Part shown: piece after piece, positions 47,816 to 57,490 of the stretch
How the letters are laid out: each line of letters opens with the position of its first letter
Numbering within the stretch: the first letter of the stretch is position 1
Assembly: GCA_021234155.1 (NCBI GenBank)
Contig: JAJEKV010000067.1
Coordinates: 62,001 to 126,000, forward strand
Length of the DNA: 64,000 nt
Origin: Isoetes taiwanensis
Lineage: Eukaryota > Streptophyta > Lycopodiopsida > Isoetales > Isoetaceae
Direction of reading: 5' to 3'
The notes under the pieces: generated by a model
What the model was told of the DNA's origin: nothing
Databases searched by the model: none
The model's input: the letters and a program-made list of their open reading frames with translations, nothing else
Position numbers and translations under genes: made by a program

Positions 47816-48868
47816 TTAATAATTTCGGTGATACGATCTATACATAAGTAATTTTACCGATACAAGTTCGAAAATTCCCCTGCCGCACTGATCCAACAAG
47901 GCAATGACTTCCATGTTATCGACCCCAGCTTCCAACCTTGGGTGATTCAAGCCAACAACTAAAAAATTTAACATATTGCTCGCCCGCAGAATGGCTTGGT
48001 CGTCAAAATATTGTAACACAATATCCCGCCGAATTGCTATCACCCTTTCAGTGTTTGATGCCAATTGGGAATGGTTCCTGAACATGCATAATGCACGGAT
48101 GTAATAGACAAACTCTGCACCTTTTGGATTGAAAGTTCTGCTGAAGACGATTATCTCCCCATTAACGAATCTTGAGATATATCGTAACAATGTGGAGTCC
48201 TTCAATCTTTCCTGTCCCCCGCGTGCATGTCGGCAAGAAAAATCATCTATTTCCCACAAATAAGATCCCTCAAGGTTATCTTCTTTACATTTCTCCTCAT
48301 CCATGAGGCTTATGCTGTCGCGATTGACTGAAGGGCCTGACAAACCTGTAGATCCTGTTGGCAGCTTTGCACGGAGACGCTGGAATTCTTCTTCCGTTGG
48401 TAGATTCGCCTCCTCTTGAGCATATCGAGACTCCAGCGGCATATGAGAGTCCAGCCTCTCATAGGCTTCTTTAAGCTTTATAGCATTGCCGGTATAAGAA
48501 GACACTTCAAACATCTCTTTGTCCAAGTCCTCTTCAAAATCTAGGCCTAGGTTTACCCATTCGGCCAAGGTACTGATAAGCTCGTCTTCCCTAGTACACA
48601 TTCGTAACAAAGACGGGTTTCTCAGTATATCACTTAGCAATAAGTATTCTTTGCCTTCCACTAAAATTGGCGTTATGTCAGACAACTTCTTTTCATCCTC
48701 ATCCTCATCACCTTCAGAATCATCTTCCTCCTCTGGTTCACCCAAGGCCAGTGCGTCGATGCCAAAACTCCTACATTCTTGCTCTTCTTCTTGTAGATCT
48801 ATCTCCATTTCTACGTCATAGTCAGCATCATCACATATAACTGACCCCCCTTGGCTTAAGGATTTCAT
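47816..48868 (-). CDS. Acidic protein of unknown function, 350 residues, intact
   Basis: The longest uninterrupted ORF of the window. The N-terminal third is strongly acidic (EEEDDSEGDEDEDEKK at about residues 46-61, preceded by DLQEEEQE). The middle holds EDELISTLAEWVNLGLDFEED and a charged linker. The C-terminal half is more hydrophobic and looks folded (LLRYISRFVNGEIIVFSRTFNPKGAEFVYYIRALCMF, ERVIAIRRDIVLQYFDDQAILRASNMLNFLVVGLNHP). I recognise no family. The acidic tract could act as a histone- or DNA-mimicking chaperone segment, which is interesting beside an H3-like gene, but that is inference. Its intactness among decayed neighbours argues for recent function or selection. Confidence 0.65.
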   Translation of the reverse strand: MKSLSQGGSVICDDADYDVEMEIDLQEEEQECRSFGIDALALGEPEEEDDSEGDEDEDEKKLSDITPILVEGKEYLLLSDILRNPSLLRMCTREDELISTLAEWVNLGLDFEEDLDKEMFEVSSYTGNAIKLKEAYERLDSHMPLESRYAQEEANLPTEEEFQRLRAKLPTGSTGLSGPSVNRDSISLMDEEKCKEDNLEGSYLWEIDDFSCRHARGGQERLKDSTLLRYISRFVNGEIIVFSRTFNPKGAEFVYYIRALCMFRNHSQLASNTERVIAIRRDIVLQYFDDQAILRASNMLNFLVVGLNHPRLEAGVDNMEVIALLDQCGRGIFELVSVKLLMYRSYHRNY

Positions 48869-49065
48869 TGTTTCCAGTGTATCTTCGGTTTGGCCGAAAG
48901 GTAATGCAATGCAATAACTTAACGAAATCCAATAACGACAAAATAAGTTACCTTCTTAAGTACAAGGACGCAGCCCGAGAGGAGCCCGTCAGACAAGATT
49001 CTTGAAAAAAAAAACTTCGCTGCTTGCAAATGGGAAGCCGCTTCCTCTAGAGCTGGTTTTGGAAT

Positions 49066-49455
49066 TCACGAGCCAGGAACATCTGCAAAGGACGTCCGAT
49101 GAGACAAAGCGGTCCGGCTGAAAGCTAAAGCAACCTCGCGATAGCATCCAAGCTCGCTACTGTTTTCCATGATGTCCAACTCCTTACAATAGAACGGATA
49201 AATCGCATCGGTAAGAACTTCCTCGTTGTCATGTGGGGCGATGCATACCATTCCGTGAACTTCACATAACAATCCATGGCGAAGCGGCAGCAAATGCAAG
49301 AAGATGTTTAGGAGCGGTAAGGCCGCCACGAACTCAAGTAGCCGTTGTCGATTATGAAAGGGGACACAGCCGTTGTGGGGAGATTTGTCCGTACATTTTA
49401 GGGCTAGGGTTAGGGTTAGGGTTGGATCACACGACGCGAATACTAGTATATGCAA
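49066..49455 (-). CDS. Unknown ORF; start overlaps a hairpin
   Basis: The ORF reads ...CTDKSPHNGCVPFHNRQRLLEFVAALPLLNIFLHLLPLRHGLLCEVHGMVCIAPHDNEEVLTDAIYPFYCKELDIMEN and stops at 49066. The first codons run through hairpin 7 and a short TTAGGG-like tract, so the true start is probably internal or upstream exons are missing. No family is recognised. Confidence 0.35.
   Translation of the reverse strand: MHILVFASCDPTLTLTLALKCTDKSPHNGCVPFHNRQRLLEFVAALPLLNIFLHLLPLRHGLLCEVHGMVCIAPHDNEEVLTDAIYPFYCKELDIMENSSELGCYREVALAFSRTALSHRTSFADVPGS
49396..49422 (+). repeat. Short telomere-like (TTAGGG) tract
   Basis: About three units of (TTA)GGG next to hairpin 7. It is the vertebrate-type hexamer, not the common plant TTTAGGG. 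It is short enough to be chance or an element-specific motif. Confidence 0.5.
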
Positions 49456-49495
49456 AAAAAAAGAAGCACAATGCTTGCTGCTCGTCGTGTGATCC
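49424..49495. repeat. Hairpin 7 of the CACACGACGCGAA family
   Basis: The arm GGATCACACGACGCGAA pairs with CTCGTCGTGTGATCC, the best-preserved outer stem of the family. Confidence 0.85.
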
Positions 49496-49676
49496 TCACT
49501 TATAACATTAAAAAAAAAAAAAATACAAAGTGCGAACCTAGGCTTCTAAGAAAGAAATGGACCAAGAGATGAAGTTTATAAGGAAAGCCATTACATTTAA
49601 AGAATATTATACATATGAAACAAACACAAAGGCACTTCACGACCTTTTTTCTGGGGGGTCTTTCTTCTTGTTGTAT

Positions 49677-50445
49677 TCACCATAAAATTTTGACCGTAGT
49701 ACTCGGATCCCTTATCGTAAGACCGGTGTGCATGTCCTTGGGCATGACAACACCCTTGGCATGTATTGTCGCAAGTCGCGAGTCCTCGAACGTGGCCGGA
49801 CACCAACCGCTTCCAAGCCATTTGAAGAGCATTAAAGGCGTTGCTTGAATTCTCAGAATCGGTATGATGTATCGCACCATACTCTTGGGCAAGAATCTCT
49901 TTCATGAGCAGGGTAAATGGGAGCCGGAATACCATCTCGTTTTCCTATACTTCTTAATCTCCACGAGCTTTTAATGCCGCTTCGCCTTCCACTTCCAGGC
50001 CACTACCCTCACCCACCCCAAAGATTTGCGGTACCGTTGCTCAATGGAAACTCTTCCGACCGCCTCCCTCACATTTCTGGTCGCCTTTCCATTTGAAGGT
50101 CCTGGCGCATCCACAGGAGGAGCAGGAGGAGCAGGAGGAGCAGGAAGAGCAAGAAGATGCAGCTGCCCAATAATTAATGCGGCGTCATATTTTGCTCGGC
50201 GATCTGCCCATTTCATCCTCCGATCTCCGAACCTGGTGCACCTCCCCTACTTCTTGAAGCCGCTTCTCCCAATCCTCATCTGCGGAGTTCTTTTTTCGCG
50301 AAGCCTTCCGCTAGGCATGGTCTGAGGAGGAGAATCTCTATCGAGACTTCGGATTCTCGTATATGGATGAAGGAGGCGGACTAATGTAATCACCTGGCCT
50401 TACACCACCTGGATGGATCCTTGCAGTTTGCTTAGTTCTTGCCAT
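49677..50445 (-). pseudogene. Diverged histone H3-like gene with H3 N-terminal tail, frameshifted
   Basis: The start reads MARTKQTAR-IHP-GG, identical to histone H3 residues 1-8 and to the following GG. Lys4 is present and Lys9 is replaced by Ile. A long Pro/charged linker (with an APPAPPAPPV tract) precedes a core spread over several frames. The core pieces are QRYRKS; KLVEIKKYRKT (H3 LREIRKYQKS); FRLPFTLLMKEI (H3 RKLPFQRLVREI); SSNAFNALQMAWKRLV (H3 SSAVAALQEAAEAYLV); and FEDSRLATIHAKGVVMPKDM (H3 [21 protein letters not shown]). Helix order is correct. Loop 1 appears about 4 residues longer, and the tail is much longer than in canonical H3, as in CENH3. At least three frame changes and in-frame stops make this copy a probable pseudogene. 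Confidence 0.78.
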
Positions 50446-50459
50446 GGCTTCTCAGCAGA

Positions 50460-51210
50460 TGGCGCTTTATACTACGAACACTGACAAAAATAGACAACTG
50501 GCAAGAGATAAATAGTAAAAAACAGAAGTTAAAAGTAAAATATGATGGTAATTTTTTTAAATAATTGTATGGAACCCTAAAAAAATATCGTACAAAATAC
50601 GGAACCTTAAAAAAACATCGGACAAAAACACAAATAAAAAACCGAGATTCAAAGCGCTAGGCGATAGACAATTTCTTGTTGATCGCGACAGGGATAGGTT
50701 CTATACGTACAAAATTAAAATTTCTGACGTATAAAGTTAAAAAATACGTATTTTTTAATAAAATACGTATTTAACGTATAAATACCTCGCCGGCCGGAAA
50801 AAAAATCTTCGCGTACGCGAAACCTTCGTGAAAGCGTACGCGAAAATTTTTTCACGCTATCCAGTCATTTAAATGTCTGCGAAAAACGGTATGATCTAAA
50901 AAAAAAAAAAAAAAAAACAATTCGGCTGTCGGAAGATTTTTCAGTCACGCGAAAACAACTAAATCGCTGCGACGCGAAAAGTCCGCCAGACGCCGTTGTT
51001 TTTGTTTCGCAAACGTATTTCGGCGTTGGTTTCGGCGACGCTTTCCGGTTTCACAGACGAAAAATTTTCACAGACGTCTGAGATATAGTTGTTTTCAGAC
51101 GCAGACGAAAATCTTCCTCGGAATTGTTTTTTCTGCATTTTATGCTTTATAATGCAAATTTGTGCCAGATCACAATTCATAAGCGTGTTCCGATAAAACG
51201 TACAAATGTA
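50460..51210. promoter_or_regulatory. AT-rich and CGCGAAA-rich intergenic region upstream of the H3-like gene
   Basis: 50700-50790 is an AT-rich tract with repeated ACGTAT/ATACGT and a TTAAA-rich palindromic core. 50808-51060 carries repeated GCGTACGCGAAA (twice within 40 bp) and further (T)GCGAAAA or GACGCGAAAA motifs. It has no ORF. It separates the H3-like gene from ORFs further right. A minus-strand GTATAAA (near 50470) lies about 25 bp before the H3-like start codon. It could be a promoter or replication/transposition site; the role is inferred only from composition. Confidence 0.4.
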
Positions 51211-51216
51211 TTGAAC

Positions 51217-51501
51217 CTATCCCTGGATCGCGAACTCACTAAACTTTACATTTTCCTCTTGCCTGTAGCCAACCCTAATGCCATCAATGAAATAATGGAA
51301 GTCGTTAGCAATCTCCTCTGTCTCCATTAGCACTCTTAGCTCGATAATGGCCATTCGATTTCCATGGTGGTTGTATAAATGACTTCCTCCCCTCGCCATA
51401 CTTGAATATCTACTACATCGGAGTGCACAATGGTCCTCAAACGGCTCCCAAAAAGTTGTCGCGACTCTCTTTTTTCTCATTTCCTTCATTCTAGTTGACA
51501 A
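51217..51501 (-). CDS. Unknown ORF, 94 residues
   Basis: The reading frame MSTRMKEMRKKRVATTFWEPFEDHCALRCSR...MAIIELRVLMETEEIANDFHYFIDGIRVGYRQEENVKFSEF is intact and has protein-like composition. It is co-directional with the H3-like and acidic-protein genes. No family is recognised, and it might be a fragment of a larger gene. Confidence 0.4.
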   Translation of the reverse strand: MSTRMKEMRKKRVATTFWEPFEDHCALRCSRYSSMARGGSHLYNHHGNRMAIIELRVLMETEEIANDFHYFIDGIRVGYRQEENVKFSEFAIQG

Positions 51502-51567
51502 TTAACGATAAATATTGTTTTGGAAGAAAGTATCCGAACTTAAAGGAGGACTTAACTACACTCTTTA

Positions 51568-52036
51568 TTAGTTGGACCGGATGATTCGTGGAATCAACAT
51601 CCCAGTCGAACAAAAAATAAGCCATCCACAAAATCGGCGGGGAGAAAGCACGATATGTCTTCTGAGCTTTTCGAACTTCCTATATCCGAATATGTTAGCA
51701 AATACCTCAAACGATGTGAAGATTTTGAAACTCATCCTCATGCCTCCGTCTTCAGACATTCCCGCTTGCACCTCGTCAGCCAGGCATTTCTTCATTGCAA
51801 TTCCATTGTTCTCATTAGTCTGTGGCTTACAAAGTACTTAAAGGGGGCAATTCAACCAACCTCAAGCTCGGTTTCTTGACCTTTATGTTGTAATCATGTC
51901 CTTAAAACCAGATGCCTATACCCCGCAAGGTCACGGCATCCATACCTTGGAAAAGGACAATTCCGATGTTTATGTGATACACGACAAGGACACTAGTATT
52001 GCTTTCGACCGAAACGACATCCACGACATCTGATAA
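51568..52036 (-). pseudogene. Unknown degenerate gene, frameshifted
   Basis: The 5' part (about 52036-51845) reads DVVDVVSVESNTSVLVVYHINIGIVLFQGMDAVTLRGIGIWF, a stop, then GHDYNIKVKKPSLRLVELPPLSTL, looking like beta-strand sequence. After a frame change, MKKCLADEVQAGMSEDGGMRMSFKIFTSFEVFANIFGYRKFEKLRRHI follows to 51568. No family is recognised. Confidence 0.4.
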
Positions 52037-52101
52037 ACATAGACCTGCACAATAAATTTGCTTGTAAACACGTGTCAACGAAAGAAATGAAAAGATAAGG
52101 A

Positions 52102-52169
52102 GATCACATGACGCGAAACTGTTTCTACGCAGTTAAATAGCTGACAGACAGCTTCGCGTCGTGTGATCC
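52102..52169. repeat. Hairpin 8 of the CACACGACGCGAA family
   Basis: The arm GATCACATGACGCGAA pairs with CTTCGCGTCGTGTGATCC. It is the right-most family member, about 0.68 kb from the right terminal repeat. Confidence 0.85.
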
Positions 52170-52179
52170 GATTGAGGTG

Positions 52180-52695
52180 GTTACCATTTGCGAGCAATTT
52201 TGGGAAGCTGTTTTTGGTGGAGATTATCTCTTTGGCCATATCAGAAGGGGTATATGCATGTCGTATTGTTATACTTTCCACTTCCGGCCGCTAGAATTCA
52301 ACTTGAACTCTTTTATCCTACCTATCCAATGTGTCCACACGTCTGATCGCCTTTGTCGCTTAACTCTATGCTCGCCCCTCGTTGATGGCAGCATACTCAC
52401 CCACGAACCTATTGAGACAAAACCTCCCACTTCTTCACCTTGGGAGTTCCAGAAATGAGGCAAGAAATACGTAAATTATAGGAGACATGGATTGCGATGA
52501 GGAGTGAAGGCGCAGGAGGATGCACGAGAGGCGCCAGTGACAATCTGGTTTTGCCAAAATTTGACAAGGGAGTTGGTGATGCCGACAGATGGCGGTCAAA
52601 GTCACCATTATTTTGAAGGTGAAGTGACTCCCGAAAATACGGGCCATTAAAATGGTTGCAACAAAGCGCGGGCATCCCCTATGAAAATACGTCAT
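52180..52695 (-). pseudogene. Unknown decayed ORF next to the right terminal repeat
   Basis: Overlapping frames, for example RVKRQRRSDVWTHWIGRIKEFKLNSSGRKWKV then ESITIRHAYTPSDMAKEIISTK, suggest one gene with a frameshift near 52280. It is the first gene inside the right end on the minus strand. No family is recognised. Confidence 0.3.
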
Positions 52696-52824
52696 GTGGA
52701 TGCCAAGTAAGCCCTCTCATTCTTCCACCGCCAACTAATACCGACTTTTCGTAAAGAGGCGCAAACCCGATTGGTTGTGGCCCGAAATCGGACGCGGGAA
52801 ATCTTTAACCCAAGATATGAGCCA

Positions 52825-52850
52825 TTTTGAGACCCCAAATCCGCCCTAAT
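52825..52850 (-). repeat. Right terminal inverted repeat of the large insertion
   Basis: Complement of the left end at 13095-13120 with one mismatch. Immediately outside is the 5' piece of the inverted 5-phosphatase copy. Confidence 0.85.
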
Positions 52851-53250
52851 GCATGTTCGTCGACCACAGCCGAGCCATTTGGCAGGCAAGAACACGTCGA
52901 AGCAGAGGCAGCTCTGGCAAAAACTCTCTAGCAGATCTTTAGAAGCTGAGCATTTCTTTCTCCACATTGTCTTTGTGAGCTGCACTGAACCAGCAAAATC
53001 AGGGATAAGCATTTGCAAGGAAAAAAAATCCCAAATCATTCAAATCTAGCTATGGCGGATTTGATGCATAACCGATTCCTTGGGCGGGGGAGGGGATTGA
53101 GATAAGCTCTGGCTATGGCAGATCTAAAGCAGGATATACGAGCAAGATGGAAAGCTATGAAGAGAAAAGATAACTTTTGAAGCGTAAAGCAACTGCTAGG
53201 GCCTCTTTCTGTGGACCCACAGCTCCACCAGATCCTCCGACTATGACCTT
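52851..53250 (-). pseudogene. 5' part of the inverted, decayed 5-phosphatase copy
   Basis: The reverse complement aligns with the intact gene from the start of exon 4 (GTCGGAGGATCTGGTGGAGC versus about 5768) through intron 4 and the first half of exon 5, ending at GCCGTGG/GCTGTGG...GACGAACA (gene about 6153). In exon-5 frame it still reads ERN/RKKC-like sequence with AQLL-type changes. It stops where the right terminal repeat of the 39.8-kb insertion begins, and its continuation is at 13094 downward. Exons 1-3 are not present beyond 53250, so the duplication started near intron 3 or exon 4. Confidence 0.88.
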
Positions 53251-53255
53251 GTTCC

Positions 53256-55560
53256 ACGAGTCTTCAGTGCATTTTTGTTTTTGAAATCTCTATTCTTTGT
53301 GTTTGAAGGTCTTTTTTTGCATCATCTTTCCTATGTAATTCAGTTTCAATTTTGTTCTCATTTTTATTTAGTTCCTATGCTGCAATCTATATTTTTTGTT
53401 AGCCGACATCTTGTGGTTTTGGCATCGTGTGAGGACACGCCTCCTTCGCACGCAGCAGAAGGAGAGCCTGCGTGCCCTTTTCAAAGATTACCAAAAGACC
53501 CAAACTTCGTCATGGAAGAATTTCTTTTCCTTTGAGATTGTTTTCTTCTCTAAGGCATTGAGTGCTAATCTAGTATTTTCTACTGCAGGACAGCGCCAAA
53601 GTCTAATAGCTGAAGGGATCTAGAAATGTCATGCAAATTTGTGGGGATTTTCAGCATACAAAGCAGGTTTGTTTGCAAACATGATAGTTTATAGAACCTA
53701 AAGGTGGTCCATAGTTTGATTGGAGTGTTATAAATGGAGAAGATAAGGTCCGGGATAATAGATTTGTGATGTTTATGTTTGTCTTTCTGGGAATGGAGCC
53801 GGGTTTATGAAGTATTTAACAGAGGACAATAGCTTTGATGATGATTTACAAAAGATAATGCACTATATGAAGTTCTGGAGAATCGATCATTTATCGTAAG
53901 TGCAGTTGGACAATACCAATCCAATAACACTTTGCAACTTCGTAACTCAATGTGATTGAATGTAGAACCTCATCTCTTAAACAACCATGTCAACCATAGT
54001 GAACTCATCGAATACAACATCATGTCTTTGTACTTTGATAGGGTAAGGTCAACCTCAGCTTCTATGGGCATATTTCAATTTATAGCTGAAAACCTCAGCA
54101 TCATCAGTTGTACACCAGCATCATCAACTATGTAACACATATGCGAAAGTTGTCCACAAACAATAGAAAATAGCGTGCATTACTTGTATCTCTATTGTAC
54201 ACCAGTACCATCAGCTATGTAGCATGTATACCTTATCGCATAGAAAGGACGACAATGTTGTATTCTAGTAGCATATGCATCCATTGATATAGTGCTAGTC
54301 AATGACAGACCACAACAATTCTATGAGAGATCATTAACATATCCAATAAACATATTCAAACGGCATATACATCCATTGATGCCGTTTACTCAATGGTAGA
54401 CCATCAACAGTTCTATTAGAGGTCATAGAATGTTAAACTCAATCAATGCACTGGAGTTTCCAACATCAATATTCCATATTATACTCAATCAACAAATTAA
54501 TCATTATGTAATACTCTTAAACATATGCAACATGCATTCATAGCCCAATGAAATATGCTTCTGATACATTTCATCAAACAAGCAAACATATTATTCAAGT
54601 TTTATTCATCAGTCAAAATCACAATAGCAATGCATCTACAATGCTATCGATTTCGCAATCCAATTGTAATTGCTAGAAATTTTTTTTTTTAAGAAATACT
54701 CTAACTTTATGTTAAGCCACTACTATAATCCAATCATAAATACCACATCAAAACACCACTAGGCATACTTTAGTCTAGCAACCATATGTTAAAGCGAAAC
54801 ATAGGTAATAAATATATAAAAAGGAAGCACTATGTCTTTTAAGGTTTAAAAAGAGATTTTAGGCAAAAAATCGATTTCAAGGTCGAAATCATACCTTGGT
54901 CTACAAAGCCTAAATTCCAACCATGTAGTCTACAAAGCTTGGTTAGATTAGAAAGCAAAAAAAATATTAAAAACCGGATCTAAAAGAGCAAAATGGCAAT
55001 AACAGTAACAACAGAATTGATTAGGATGGATGTCCAGCAAGAACATGAAGGGATTAGAAGGATTACAGTCCGGTAGAATGATCCGTAATAAACCCTAGTC
55101 TTGAAGCAAGAGAAAATATAGAGCGTCACTTCGTGATCATAAAGGTTCAATGGATTTCTTATGGAATTATAAAGAATTGCAAGCAAGACAAAAAGACGGA
55201 TTTGGGCAGTCTTCAGTGTCGGGCCTGATTATTGGCTTTAGAACATACAGAAAAACGAGAAAAAACCTACATTCTAAATTGAGGATTTGAGATAAATACA
55301 AGCACCGAGGAAATCAAGAGGTGCAGCCTTAATCTCCTGCATAGATGTCGTAGACATCCAGCCATCCAAACAATTCTAAGTTTTAACTCTAACCTAGAAC
55401 AAAAACATGAGAACAAATCAAAGAACTCTATTTGCATGGTATCCAAATTTTCGGCATTTCCAATACTTCCTCAAGAGTTGCTCCCCTCAGAATCAAATCT
55501 CACCTAAAATTGCAAGCACACATTTTATATAAAGGCAATCCAATAATGGCCTACTAAGCA
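53256..55560. other. No gene recognised
   Basis: T-rich then AT-rich non-coding DNA. A plus-strand stretch at about 53405-53520 (VRTRLLRTQQKESLRALFKDYQKTQ) has coding-like composition and could be an isolated exon of an unnamed host gene. 54040-54430 contains repeated 'CATCA.CTATGTA' and 'CATATGCATCCATTGAT' segments, indicating a small local duplication. Confidence 0.35.
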
Positions 55561-55580
55561 ATAAGACCTTCATCAAGCAG

Positions 55581-56410
55581 TCAAACCTTCACCATTCCCA
55601 TTTCATGAAGGCATTCCCAAAACCTTTCCTTTGGAAGAGGTTTAGTTAAGACATCTGATGTCATAAACTGTGTTCTCAAATGCTTAATCACAATTTTCTT
55701 TTCTGCCACATTTTCTCCAGTAAAATGACATTGGACCTCAATATGTTTGGCTCTTGAAAAATTCCCTAGATTCTTTACTAAACTCACTGATGCACGGTAA
55801 TTATTGTATAATTCAGTAGCTCTGCACTGTTCATATCCAAGTTCATTCATAAGCCTCCTAAGCCATATGGCCTCTTTTGTAGCTGCACAGACGGCCATGT
55901 ACTCTGATTCACAAGTACTTACTGCGGTAGCTTTTTGCTTCTTACTGCTCATAGCAACAACTCCCCCTTGCAGTGTAAAACAGAAGCATGTGCAAGATTT
56001 ATGAAGGTGTGCATCCCCTGCATAGTCAGCATCAACATACCCCTCCAAAAGATGTGGAGAAGAGGGAGAAGCAGAATAACGCACACCACGCATAAGTGTA
56101 CCATGTAAGTAGCGAAGAATGCGTTTGATACCTTGCCAATGTTCAGGAAGAGAATGCCCTTGGAATTGACTAAGAGTGACATACTCTCACAATATCAGGG
56201 CATGTGCACACCATAAGATGCATCGAGAATCCAATCAAACTGCGAAATGGAATCCCAAGATGCAGCTTCAACCTGAGCTATCATAGTATCAGCTAGATAG
56301 TTTATGATCCTATTTCGAGCCTCCCAATCTTTCTGGAGCCATTTCAGCACTGCCTATCTGTCAAGCTCAACAGACTTGGAGTAATCTTCACTCCCTACAT
56401 TTGTATCTTG
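55581..56410 (-). mobile_element. Ty1-Copia retrotransposon remnant: RNase H end and gag-like piece
   Basis: 55581-56093 reads GYVDADYAGD...SKKQKATAVSTCESEYMAVCAATKEAIWLRRLMNELG...RAKHIEVQCHF...LRTQFMTSDVLTKPLP. This is the classic C-terminal RNase H of Copia polyproteins, with the DADYAGD, SSKKQ, SxxESEY and LTKPL motifs. Upstream (56094-56200) the ...LPEHW...ILRYLHGT part is frameshifted. At 56230-56400 the same strand reads WLQKDWEARNRIINYLADTMI, gag-like. Gag and RNase H in such proximity imply a large internal deletion. LTRs were not identified. Confidence 0.85.
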
Positions 56411-57490
56411 AGATATGCCTTTCACCACTTATGCAGACGTGAACGCCTGAGCCTTCTGTAACATAAAGTTTAGATAGAGCTAAACTCTTTGTCTAGGTGT
56501 TTCCATTTGCCATATATAGAGGGCTAAAACATTTTAGCCTTATTGAAGCTCCAAATTATTGTTTTGGACTTTGACAAATGCTTTTTTGCCCAAATCTTAC
56601 TGCTTAAGTAGCATGCTTTTGTCCACGGTCTTCATTAACATATTATATCACTCATACAAAGGTAATCAAGTACCGTAAGCTATTCTAAAACTAATGTATT
56701 AATATGATTCATGATTCAAGCATGCTAAGGCTTGCATCTGTATTAAAAATGGTCGCAAATAATAATATTTATATTAGAATCAGCTTCTAGCTGAATCTCA
56801 ATCATTGAATGGTTGCTTCTTTGACACTAGTCACTCTATGTGAGCCTATGTACATGTCCTGCAATCATGCCTTCCACTTTCATCATTTCTGGAACAACAT
56901 TACTTCATGGACTGCAAAGGCAGAGTGCCCTATTCCGAAACCTGTAAATATTTGAGCTAAGCACAAAATAGTGTGGGAATATTTTAAATGCAATACATTC
57001 CTTTCCGCAATTGACAAAAATAATAAGTTGCCTTACTGCAAGTATTACATACTAAATTAAAAAATATCTAGAGACATTCCTGTGAATCCAACTGCCTTCT
57101 CTGTTAGCTTATCAATTGGAGTTCTCTCTTTGCTTTTCTTTCTTGGTTTTTTGTCGTGAAGAACTTGCTGCCTTAAAAACATTACTGAAACTCCTCCTCT
57201 TGGTTTTCACGTTACCTTATAGATGACTTCTTGGTAGTTTGTTGAGTTCTAGCCATCGCCTGCCCTACATAACATATAATTCATGTTTCAATAAAATCTC
57301 AAAATGATTACTCTAACTATATATATAATCTAGTTGACAACATTGGTGACTCAAGCCCAATTTGAGAGGACCTTTTTAGGAAGAGATGGTTTCAGACAAA
57401 GTCACTAACAAGTTGTAAATTCACTGATCTAATATTCTTCACACACACATTTTGACGCCCGCCCAGCCATATTTGAGAGGCTAAACTTGG
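56411..57490. other. No gene recognised
   Basis: AT-rich sequence without coherent ORFs. It may include remains of the Copia element but nothing diagnostic. Confidence 0.45.

Noticed and set aside
48519-48821. Ser-rich 100-residue plus-strand ORF
   Set aside because: Antisense shadow of the acidic stretch of the 350-residue protein.
49396-49422. Interstitial telomere or chromosome end
   Set aside because: Only about three TTAGGG-like units and the hexamer is not the usual plant repeat; too short to infer a telomere.
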